From contig JAUXBS010000083.1 of the NCBI GenBank assembly GCA_030619245.1, positions 1-6,038 of the forward strand: a DNA stretch of 6,038 nt, given 5' to 3'. Both the position numbers and the translations under genes were made by a program. This document shows, piece by piece, positions 1 to 6,038 of the stretch (within the stretch, counting starts at the first letter, position 1; the number at the start of each line of letters is the position of its first letter). The notes beneath the pieces were generated by a model. It was not told where the DNA came from. It did no database searches and was given only the letters and a program-made list of their open reading frames with translations. The stretch is from Clostridia bacterium (GTDB taxonomy: Bacteria > UBA6262 > WVXT01 > JAUXBS01).

Positions 1-1377
1 AAATATACCCCTGTTGTTGTATGCCTTTGATGATTTCCACTCATTGTTTATAACATCCGTCCACAGGGCAGCGTCGTTTTTCCAGACTTTATTTCTTGCG
101 TATGTAATCATTGAGAACACAATAACGATTATAAAAAGAACAACGGGCAAGGCCTTCTTCTTCAGCTTCTCCGGCGTGAACCTGTATGCCAGGATAATAA
201 TTGCCGCGATAAGCCCTATGCCTGGAAGGTAAACCCTGTGTTCGTTCATTATAATTCTTAGAGGGAGTATGGTTGATGTTGGTATAAGCATTATGAAGAA
301 CCACATTATCAGCATTGAAGCAGTCCTTGAACTCTTATTTAGCTTCTTTGCGGCATACAGAGCAAACCCTATCACAATTATTGAGAAAAATACCCCGGCT
401 TCAGTAATGCTCTTTGAAACAATCACATGATGTTCCGAAGATAGCCCCCCGGGAAACAGGATTAAACCTATATACTTTACAATCACCCTTAACTGCGTTA
501 TGAAATAATTATAAACACTCTCCTTGCCGCCGGGAGAGCTGAATTCCCTTATTGCGCCCTGTCCTAAAAATCTGACAAGAAGGTATATGCCGGCAAGAAA
601 CATATAAGGCATGTGGTACTTCCTGATATTCCTCTTAAAAACTTCCCTGTTAAACCCTGATATCAGGTACCAGTCTATAAGCATTATTGCCAGCGGAAGC
701 GTTATGGCTATTTCCTTGCTTAAAAGAGCCAGGAATCCTGATGCCAGCGATATTAACAACAATGACTTACTGCCCTTCCTGCAATAAAACATGAAAAGAA
801 TTATGGATGCGATATAGAATAAAACAGCCAGCAGAACCGACCTCTGCCACGTATAGTTGACAGCTTCGGAATTTAACGGGTGTACGGCAAATACCAGCGA
901 AGCAAACAAGGCAATCCCCCATCTATCCTCATCCTTTATTCCCATACTGCCAATCCCGCCCGAACCTATACCAAACAACATCAGGAGCAGCGCATAAACC
1001 AGCACTGCGTTTACGGCATGAATAACAACATTTACCAGGTGGTATCCCCGGGCATCCAGTTTGCCAAAGGCATAATTTATCGCAAATGAGGACATGGTAA
1101 GGGGCCTGTAGCCGTTCTGTAGGCCCGGAGTGCTTGAATCAGTTATCACCGGTTTTTTAAAGAACACTGGAATGTTCCCTGTTTTTCTTATGAGGCGGTT
1201 GTCGACTATTGTGTCCTGGTCGTCGTATACAAACCGGCTATTCAGGGAATTTGAGTATACTGCGAAGGCGAGTATAAATATAATGACAACGTGGAACCAC
1301 TTAACAGCCGGCAGCGGGGTTATCACTCTCCGGGAAGGACTGCTCTTCTTATACTTCTTTTTGTTCTTTTGACCCAT
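1..1377 (-). CDS. TMTC-like GT-C membrane glycosyltransferase with TPR repeats, N-terminal part (3' end outside window)
   Basis: ATG at 1377 opens a frame that stays open to base 1 (459 residues). It begins with a Lys-rich cytoplasmic stretch (1-19) and then about ten hydrophobic segments (TM1 about 27-43, the last about 408-425). Motifs recall bacterial TMTC-like proteins: FVYDDQDTIVDN (49-60) in the first extracytoplasmic loop, whose Asp pair is the expected GT-C catalytic site; NGYRPLTMSSFAINY (88-102); GYHLVNVVIHAVNAVLVY (111-128); FAVHPLNSEAVNYTWQRS (163-180); LLSKEIAITLPLAIML (218-233); and NEHRVYLPGIGL (378-389). WKNDAALWTDVIN (432-444) and SKAYNNRG (450-457) look like the linker into a first TPR helix, so TPR repeats probably follow beyond the edge. 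Known eukaryotic TMTC proteins O-mannosylate cadherins using a dolichol-linked donor; donor and acceptor here are unknown. An in-frame TAA lies at 1392-1390, so no earlier start is possible. The ribosome site is weak, and the gene follows rluD by 28 nt, probably in the same transcript. Confidence 0.85.
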   Translation of the reverse strand, partial: MGQKNKKKYKKSSPSRRVITPLPAVKWFHVVIIFILAFAVYSNSLNSRFVYDDQDTIVDNRLIRKTGNIPVFFKKPVITDSSTPGLQNGYRPLTMSSFAINYAFGKLDARGYHLVNVVIHAVNAVLVYALLLMLFGIGSGGIGSMGIKDEDRWGIALFASLVFAVHPLNSEAVNYTWQRSVLLAVLFYIASIILFMFYCRKGSKSLLLISLASGFLALLSKEIAITLPLAIMLIDWYLISGFNREVFKRNIRKYHMPYMFLAGIYLLVRFLGQGAIREFSSPGGKESVYNYFITQLRVIVKYIGLILFPGGLSSEHHVIVSKSITEAGVFFSIIVIGFALYAAKKLNKSSRTASMLIMWFFIMLIPTSTILPLRIIMNEHRVYLPGIGLIAAIIILAYRFTPEKLKKKALPVVLFIIVIVFSMITYARNKVWKNDAALWTDVINNEWKSSKAYNNRGIF

Positions 1378-1405
1378 GTGATATCCGGATTAACAGAGCG
1401 TTCAA

Positions 1406-2356
1406 TTATTTCTCCCTTAATTTAGCGAGAACCGACTTGAAATCTTCCGGCAGCGGCGCTGTATATGTCACTTCTTTATTTGTCCCCGGATGAATAAATG
1501 ATATCCTGTAAGCGTGCAGCATCTGCCTTGGCACCTTGAACCCCACGTCACCCTTCCAGTACGTTTTGTCCCCGATAACGGGAAACCCGATGTGCGCCAG
1601 GTGTACGCGTATCTGGTGCATCCTGCCGGTCATTGGACGCGCTTCAACAAGCGAGCACGGCCCCACCTTCCTGGTTACGGTATAATCCGTTAGCGCATTC
1701 TTGCCCCTTATCATATTAACAGACATTTTCTTCCTGTCAAAGACACTCCTCCCGATGGGAGCGTCAACAACGCCTTTCCTTTTCTTGAGGTTGCCTTCTA
1801 CTATTGCCAGGTAGGCCTTCTTTATCCTCCTCTTTGCGAACTGTTCCGCAATAAATGACATGGAAGACGGGTTCTTGGTTATTACTATCACGCCCGAGGT
1901 TTCCTTGTCAAGCCTGTGGACTATACCAAGGCGGCTGTCATCAAGGGGATTCTTCCTGCTCTTCCTGGCTGGTTCGGGCAGCCCTGGGAAATGGTTTAAC
2001 AGCGCATTTACCAGAGTGCCGGTATAATTACCGTGCGCCGGGTGGACCACCATCCCGGGTTGTTTGTTCACTATAATCACGTCCTTATCCTCGTGTATTA
2101 TATCAACCGGTATATCCTCCGGCATTGCCTTGTATTTCTTCCTTTCAGGGATATCCAGGCTTATCCTGTCAGCTTCCTTTAACCTGTAATTGGGAGTTTC
2201 AGGGCTGCCGTTTACCAGTATCGTTCCCTGTTTGATTGCATTCTGTATGTAATTTCTTGAGTACTTATGGAGCAGGACTTCTCTAAGGTAGGTGTCAATC
2301 CTTTTCTTTGAATTATTCCTGTTTACAATTACTTCTTTTAGTTTCTTTTCTGGCAT
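1406..2356 (-). CDS. rluD: RluA/RluD-family 23S rRNA pseudouridine synthase
   Basis: This enzyme isomerises uridine to pseudouridine in large-subunit rRNA; RluD itself modifies positions 1911, 1915 and 1917 of helix 69 (E. coli numbering). From the ATG at 2356 it has 316 residues, normal for the family. An S4 RNA-binding domain (about 17-70: KKRIDTYLREVL, SRNYIQNAIKQGTILVNG) is followed by the catalytic domain: IIVNKQPGMVVHPAHGN (94-110), GIVHRLDKETSG (144-155) with catalytic D150, KAYLAIVEG (180-188), and TGRMHQIRVHLAHIGFPVIGDKTY (243-266). The usual TGRTHQIR has Met in place of Thr here. The ATG is 4 nt after the lspA stop, and GTGA spanning that stop could serve as a short ribosome site. 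An in-frame TTG at 2449 would add 31 basic residues but overlap lspA by 89 nt, so I prefer the ATG. The family is certain; assignment to RluD rather than RluC or another paralogue rests on the S4 domain and general likeness. Confidence 0.9.
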   Translation of the reverse strand: MPEKKLKEVIVNRNNSKKRIDTYLREVLLHKYSRNYIQNAIKQGTILVNGSPETPNYRLKEADRISLDIPERKKYKAMPEDIPVDIIHEDKDVIIVNKQPGMVVHPAHGNYTGTLVNALLNHFPGLPEPARKSRKNPLDDSRLGIVHRLDKETSGVIVITKNPSSMSFIAEQFAKRRIKKAYLAIVEGNLKKRKGVVDAPIGRSVFDRKKMSVNMIRGKNALTDYTVTRKVGPCSLVEARPMTGRMHQIRVHLAHIGFPVIGDKTYWKGDVGFKVPRQMLHAYRISFIHPGTNKEVTYTAPLPEDFKSVLAKLREK

Positions 2357-2360
2357 TATA

Positions 2361-2882
2361 TCACGAGCTGTTTCCGGAAGCGCCTTCGGTGATTTCCGAG
2401 GGCTCTCTCCCTGTTTCTTCTTTGGCTGTTTCCTCTTTTTCTTCTTCAACAGCCTCCGGCTTTTTCCTGAAGTACAGAATGAAAAGCAGGGCCGCGCCTA
2501 CGAATATGCATGAATCAGCAACGTTGAACACGGGGAATATCCTGAAGTCAATAAAGTCCGTTATGAAACCGAGAATATACCTGTCTATAAGGTTTCCCGT
2601 GGCGCCCCCGAGTATCAATCCAAAAAATACCCTTTCAGCAGGAGTCTTTATTTTGCCTCTTCTTTCAAAAATAATGATAAACAATACCACCAGTGTCGCA
2701 ATTATCTGGAACACTACATTAATCCCCGGGAACATGCCAAACGCCATCCCCGTGTTCCTGACGTAGCTGATATGCAGGACCTTATTTATAATGGGTATTG
2801 ACTGGTGATAGGACAGGTTGCTTCTTATCAGAAACTTTACTAACTGGTCAAAAACAATAACGATTATTGATATGATATACAT
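2361..2882 (-). CDS. lspA: Lipoprotein signal peptidase (signal peptidase II) with acidic C-terminal tail
   Basis: LspA is an inner-membrane aspartyl protease that removes the signal peptide of prolipoproteins after diacylglyceryl attachment at the lipobox Cys. The 173 residues show four membrane segments (about 2-19, 54-72, 84-98 and 122-138). Family motifs are present: FDQLVKFLI (11-19) in TM1, VRNTGMAFG (41-49) in the periplasmic loop, GNLIDR with catalytic D100, and FNVADSCI with catalytic D123. After TM4 ends at FRKK the protein carries an extra tail of about 35 residues rich in Glu (141-173), facing the cytoplasm if the standard topology holds; most LspA proteins end soon after TM4. This tail is coded by the purine-rich stretch that is also open in the rluD frame. 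The ATG at 2882 has a strong AAGGAG site 8 nt upstream. It follows ileS by 25 nt, a common bacterial pairing, and TGA at 2363-2361 is 4 nt before the next ATG. Confidence 0.96.
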   Translation of the reverse strand: MYIISIIVIVFDQLVKFLIRSNLSYHQSIPIINKVLHISYVRNTGMAFGMFPGINVVFQIIATLVVLFIIIFERRGKIKTPAERVFFGLILGGATGNLIDRYILGFITDFIDFRIFPVFNVADSCIFVGAALLFILYFRKKPEAVEEEKEETAKEETGREPSEITEGASGNSS

Positions 2883-2890
2883 TTACCGAA

Positions 2891-2896
2891 CTCCTT
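2891..2896 (-). promoter_or_regulatory. Shine-Dalgarno site of lspA
   Basis: On the minus strand AAGGAG is placed 8 nt before the ATG at 2882, a near-ideal position. It sits in the 25-nt ileS-lspA gap and supports the chosen lspA start. It is the clearest ribosome site in the window; ileS, rluD and the glycosyltransferase-like gene have weak ones. Confidence 0.8.
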
Positions 2897-2907
2897 TTTC
2901 AAGTTTA

Positions 2908-5697
2908 TTACAATAAATCTTTATAATGTTTTACTGAATCAACGCATCTTTCGCATAATTCCGGGTGCTCGGAATTCCCGCCAACCGAAACGCTGTAATT
3001 CCAGCACCTTACACACTTCTCCCCCGGCGCCTTTTTAATACCCGTTAATACATCCTCAGACAGATTGTTTATACCGCACTTCCTTACAGCCTCCTCCGAT
3101 TCACACGCCTTAACCTCCGAGACTATAAACACTTCATTCCAGTTGATACTACTATCATTTATTATTGAAGACAACTCCTTATCTTTAACATTAAGTAAAA
3201 CCTGCGCCTGCAGTGAGTTGCCGAGCAGGCCTTTTTCCCTGGCAAGCTCAAGCGCCCTGAGGACGCCTCCCCTCAACTGTATTATCTTCTCCCACTTTGC
3301 CGCAAGTTTATCGTCCCTGTATTCCTCACGCGTATCGGGCAGGCCCATCAGGAATATACTCTCCTTGCCGGAGTCCCTTGAAGTGAACAGTTCCCACACC
3401 TCTTCAGCGGTATACGATAATACAGGGGAAACCAGCAGGGAAAGAGCGGTTGTTATCTCCCGTAGCACCGTCTGAGCGGACCTCCTTAATTCAGAGTCCT
3501 TAGGGAATGTGTACAACCTGTCCTTGAGGCAGTCAAAATAGAACGAGGACAGTTTTACGGCGCAAAAATCATGCAGTATCCTGTACACCCTGTGAAACTC
3601 ATAATTGTCATAGTGTTTTATCACCTGGCTGATTGTACTGTTAAGCTCATGCAGTATGTACCTGTCTATCTCAGGCATGTCCCTGTAATCAACCTTCTTT
3701 GATTTATCAAACTCATGCAGGTTGCCCAGGAGGAACTTGAAAGTATTCCTGAACCTCCTGTAACTGTCAACTATATGCCCGATTATTTCTTCTGAAATCC
3801 TTATATCCTCCGAGTAATCCACAGAAGACACCCATAACCGGAGAATGTCGGCGCCGAACTTCTTCATGATATCCTGCGGGCTTATCACATTGCCGATTGA
3901 CTTTGACATTTTCTTTCCCTGAGCGTCAACTATGAACCCGTGTGTAAGGACCTGCCTGAAAGGCGACACGCCGTCTGCAGCAACAGCGTTTATCAGGGAG
4001 GCCTGGAACCAGCCCCTGTGCTGGTCGGACCCTTCCAGGTAAAGGTCAGCTGGGAAATTCAGTTCCCTCCTGTGCTTCACCACGCTCTCGTAACTCGACC
4101 CGGACTCAAACCACACGTCAAGTATATCATTTCCCCGGTTGAATTCACTGCCGCCGCATTTTGAGCACTTTATGTCTCCCAGTATTTCTTCGGGGGCCTT
4201 CATGAACCAGGAATCAGTCCCCTCCTTTTCAACAATTTTCTGGAACGCGCTTATACTCTCAACTGTCATAAGGGGCGCAGCGCACTTCCTGCAGTAAAAC
4301 ACGGGTATGGGGACGCCCCAGTTCCTCTGCCTTGAAAGGCACCAGTCCGGCCTTGATTCAACCATCCCCGATATCCTGTTCTCCCCGGCCTCCGGCGACC
4401 ACTTCACTTCCTTTATCTTATCAAGCAGTTCCTGCCTCAGGTTGTTCATGTTAATATTCATGAACCACTGGTAAGTCGCCCTGAATATAACAGGCGCCTT
4501 ACACCTCCAGCAGTGCGGGTATGAATGCGTTATCTTCACGGTAAACAGCAGGTCCCCTGAATCAAGGAGTTTTTGTATAATGCCCGTGTTTGATTTAAAA
4601 ACATTCCTGCCCTCAAACTCCTTAAACTCACCGGTAAAATTACCTTTATTATCAACGGGGCTTAAAACAGGAAGGTTATACTTAACTCCGGTGGCATAAT
4701 CTTCCAGCCCGTGCCCCGGAGCTGTGTGAACCACCCCCGTGCCGTCTTCCAGGGTAATATAATCAGCGCATACGCCGACTGATACCCTGTCAACCAGGGG
4801 GTGCCGGCATTTAATACCTTCTAATTCACTGCCTTTAACGGTCTTTATTTCCTTATTCTTTTTCAAGCCCAGTTTCCCGATAACGCTGTCCAGCAGGCCC
4901 TTTGCCATTACAAGCACGCCTTTATCGGTGTCCACTACCGAGTATTCGTATTTAGGATGAAATGCCAGCGCAACGTTGGCGGGCAGGGTCCACGGGGTAG
5001 TCGTCCATATCAGTATGCTGGCGCCGTCAGGTAATTTTCCCGAAGAATCCTCAACCCTGAACTTAACGTATACTGAAGGCGAGGAGTGGTCCAGGTACTC
5101 TACCTCAGCTTCGGCAAGCGCCGTTTCGCATACCGAACACCAGTATACCGGTTTCTTCTTCCTGTATATGAACCCCTTCTCCACCAGGGTTTTGAATACT
5201 TCAAGAATCCTTACTTCATACAACGGGTCAAGGGTGAGGTAAGGGCGCTCCCAGTCACCGACAAGGCCAAGCGTTTTAAACTCTTTCCTCTGTATATCCA
5301 CGAACTTCAAGGCATATTTTGCCGCCTTCTTCCTTAACTTAACCTGGTCTATTTCATGCCTGGTCAGGCCCAGGTCTTTCAGCAACTGGAATTCAATCGG
5401 CAGCCCGTGACAGTCCCAACCGGGAATATACGGGGTATTGTATCCCTGGACTGTCTTGAACTTAACAACTATATCCTTTAATATCTTGTTAAGGGCGTGC
5501 CCCAGGTGTATGTGGCCGTTTGCGTAGGGGGGGCCGTCATGAAGGATGAACCGGGGCTTATCCTTTGTGTTCTCCATCATCAGTTCATACAACTTCATAT
5601 CATCCCATTTTTTTTGTATTCTTGGTTCAAGCTGGTGAAGGTTCGCCTTCATTTTGAACTTCGTCTTCGGAAGGTTTATTGTTTTGTTATATTCCAT
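2908..5697 (-). CDS. ileS: Isoleucyl-tRNA synthetase, complete, bacterial type
   Basis: IleS is a cytoplasmic class Ia synthetase that charges tRNA-Ile and hydrolyses Val misacylations. The 929 residues match the usual bacterial length of about 930-940. In order: the N-terminal Rossmann start with HDGPPYANGHIHLGH (HIGH variant HLGH, residues 64-67) and PGWDCHGLPIE (92-102); CP1 editing domain with WTTTPWTLPAN (231-241) and GTGVVHTAPGHGLEDY (319-334), where D333 matches the conserved editing Asp; SRQRNWGVPIPVF (455-467); DVWFESGSS (527-535); GSDQHRGWFQ (556-565); KMSKS (596-600); then the helical anticodon-binding domain. C895, C898, C915 and C918 form the C-terminal zinc finger typical of bacterial IleS. 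Cysteine pairs at 187/190, 396/399, 469/472 and 511/514 resemble the internal zinc sites. ATG is at 5697, 2 nt after the mtnA stop, with only a weak AAGAAG ribosome site, so coupled initiation is likely. No T-box leader can fit upstream. All key residues are present. Confidence 0.98.
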   Translation of the reverse strand: MEYNKTINLPKTKFKMKANLHQLEPRIQKKWDDMKLYELMMENTKDKPRFILHDGPPYANGHIHLGHALNKILKDIVVKFKTVQGYNTPYIPGWDCHGLPIEFQLLKDLGLTRHEIDQVKLRKKAAKYALKFVDIQRKEFKTLGLVGDWERPYLTLDPLYEVRILEVFKTLVEKGFIYRKKKPVYWCSVCETALAEAEVEYLDHSSPSVYVKFRVEDSSGKLPDGASILIWTTTPWTLPANVALAFHPKYEYSVVDTDKGVLVMAKGLLDSVIGKLGLKKNKEIKTVKGSELEGIKCRHPLVDRVSVGVCADYITLEDGTGVVHTAPGHGLEDYATGVKYNLPVLSPVDNKGNFTGEFKEFEGRNVFKSNTGIIQKLLDSGDLLFTVKITHSYPHCWRCKAPVIFRATYQWFMNINMNNLRQELLDKIKEVKWSPEAGENRISGMVESRPDWCLSRQRNWGVPIPVFYCRKCAAPLMTVESISAFQKIVEKEGTDSWFMKAPEEILGDIKCSKCGGSEFNRGNDILDVWFESGSSYESVVKHRRELNFPADLYLEGSDQHRGWFQASLINAVAADGVSPFRQVLTHGFIVDAQGKKMSKSIGNVISPQDIMKKFGADILRLWVSSVDYSEDIRISEEIIGHIVDSYRRFRNTFKFLLGNLHEFDKSKKVDYRDMPEIDRYILHELNSTISQVIKHYDNYEFHRVYRILHDFCAVKLSSFYFDCLKDRLYTFPKDSELRRSAQTVLREITTALSLLVSPVLSYTAEEVWELFTSRDSGKESIFLMGLPDTREEYRDDKLAAKWEKIIQLRGGVLRALELAREKGLLGNSLQAQVLLNVKDKELSSIINDSSINWNEVFIVSEVKACESEEAVRKCGINNLSEDVLTGIKKAPGEKCVRCWNYSVSVGGNSEHPELCERCVDSVKHYKDLL

Positions 5698-5699
5698 TG

Positions 5700-6038
5700 T
5701 TACTTCTTTATCCTCTGCATTCTCCCCGCATCAGGTTTCCTGACTATACCTTTCTCCGTTATAATCGCTGTTATAAGGCCATGAGGGGTAACATCAAACG
5801 CCGGGTTAATCACGCCTATGCCCGCAGGCGCTATGCGTTTACCCCTTACTTCCAGCACTTCCTTCTTTTCCCTTTCTTCAACCACTATACTCTTTCCTGT
5901 CTTAATGCCAAAATCAATAGTTGAACCCGGAGCGGCTATGTAAAAAGGCACCCCGTGATGCTTTGCCAGCACTGCCAGCGAATACGTGCCTATCTTATTT
6001 GCGGTATCGCCGTTTGCGGCAATCCTGTCGGCGCCGAC
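5700..6038 (-). CDS. mtnA: S-methyl-5-thioribose-1-phosphate isomerase, C-terminal part (5' end outside window)
   Basis: MtnA converts methylthioribose-1-phosphate to methylthioribulose-1-phosphate in the cytoplasmic methionine salvage pathway. It belongs to the eIF-2B-alpha-like (IF-2B) fold family. The frame is open from the window edge at 6038 to TAA at 5702-5700, giving the last 112 residues. The fragment begins [20 protein letters not shown], the family's signature; the Asp of GAD (fragment residue 4) should be the catalytic acid/base by analogy with characterised bacterial enzymes, and NK lies in the substrate-phosphate region. Further on come [13 protein letters not shown] and the [20 protein letters not shown] block, which separates MtnA from ordinary eIF-2B subunits. 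The catalytic Cys would lie upstream, outside the window. The stop codon is only 2 nt before the ileS ATG, which suggests co-transcription and translational coupling. A ribose-1,5-bisphosphate isomerase is the main alternative, but the motif match favours MtnA. Confidence 0.93.
   Translation of the reverse strand, partial: VGADRIAANGDTANKIGTYSLAVLAKHHGVPFYIAAPGSTIDFGIKTGKSIVVEEREKKEVLEVRGKRIAPAGIGVINPAFDVTPHGLITAIITEKGIVRKPDAGRMQRIKK

Noticed and set aside
89..304. A 71-codon minus-strand open frame within the membrane-protein gene
   Set aside because: It is an out-of-frame shadow; the correct frame through the same bases encodes the EHRVYLPGIGL block of the TMTC-like protein.
1378..1405. 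The 28-nt gap between rluD and the membrane-protein gene as a terminator or promoter
   Set aside because: I see no GC-rich inverted repeat with a T run and no convincing -35/-10 pair; read-through is the simpler view.
2308..2766. A 152-codon open frame on the plus strand opposite lspA and the start of rluD
   Set aside because: It lies antisense to two well-supported genes, its protein shows no recognisable motif, and its openness follows from the reverse complement of the biased codons of lspA.
2883..2907. Possible missing DksA/TraR-type gene between ileS and lspA, which some bacteria carry there
   Set aside because: The gap is only 25 nt and holds the lspA ribosome site; no remnant of such a gene is present.
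3065..3475. A 136-codon plus-strand open frame inside ileS
   Set aside because: It is antisense to the anticodon-binding domain of a complete IleS; the Ser/Leu-rich product is typical of a shadow frame.
5527..5533. A run of seven G on the plus strand (seven C in the coding strand) in ileS, and a run of eight T at 5608-5615
   Set aside because: They could be slippage or sequencing-error sites, but the IleS frame is intact through both and the residues there (DGPPYANG and IQKKWDD) fit the family, so there is no frameshift.

Overview
The window is a gene-dense bacterial segment in which every supported gene lies on the minus strand. Reading in the direction of transcription (high to low coordinates) the order is: the 3' end of mtnA (methylthioribose-1-phosphate isomerase), ileS (isoleucyl-tRNA synthetase), lspA (lipoprotein signal peptidase), an rluD-type 23S rRNA pseudouridine synthase gene, and the 5' part of a large polytopic membrane protein of the TMTC-like GT-C glycosyltransferase/TPR class. 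The gaps are 2, 25, 4 and 28 nt, and no terminator-like hairpin is visible in any of them. The whole window therefore reads as one polycistronic unit that enters at 6038 and leaves at 1. No intergenic stretch reaches 30 bases. I see no RNA gene, mobile element, CRISPR array or long repeat.

Organism: IleS is of the bacterial type, with an LspA and an RluD beside it, so this is a bacterium, and LspA implies processed lipoproteins. Codon choice is skewed: Ile is mostly ATA and Arg is mostly AGG, with moderate overall GC. A TMTC-like protein next to ileS-lspA-rluD, together with these codons, reminds me of uncultivated Gram-negative lineages such as Omnitrophota, Elusimicrobiota or their relatives. 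That placement is only a guess and needs a tree.

Region by region: 5700-6038 holds the last 112 residues of MtnA, including the [10 protein letters not shown] motif. 2908-5697 is a complete 929-residue IleS with HIGH, KMSKS, editing-domain and C-terminal zinc motifs all intact. 2361-2882 is LspA, with both catalytic aspartates and an unusual 35-residue acidic tail. 1406-2356 is the pseudouridine synthase; a longer version starting from TTG at 2449 would overlap lspA by 89 nt. 1-1377 is a membrane protein whose frame stays open to the window edge, right where its first TPR repeat appears to begin.

How they fit together: ileS and the pseudouridine synthase serve translation, lspA serves envelope lipoprotein maturation, mtnA serves methionine salvage, and the last gene probably modifies an envelope protein or glycan. 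This is a housekeeping operon with an envelope gene downstream. I found no convincing undescribed system. The points most worth a second look are the lspA/rluD overlap and the glycosyltransferase-like gene.
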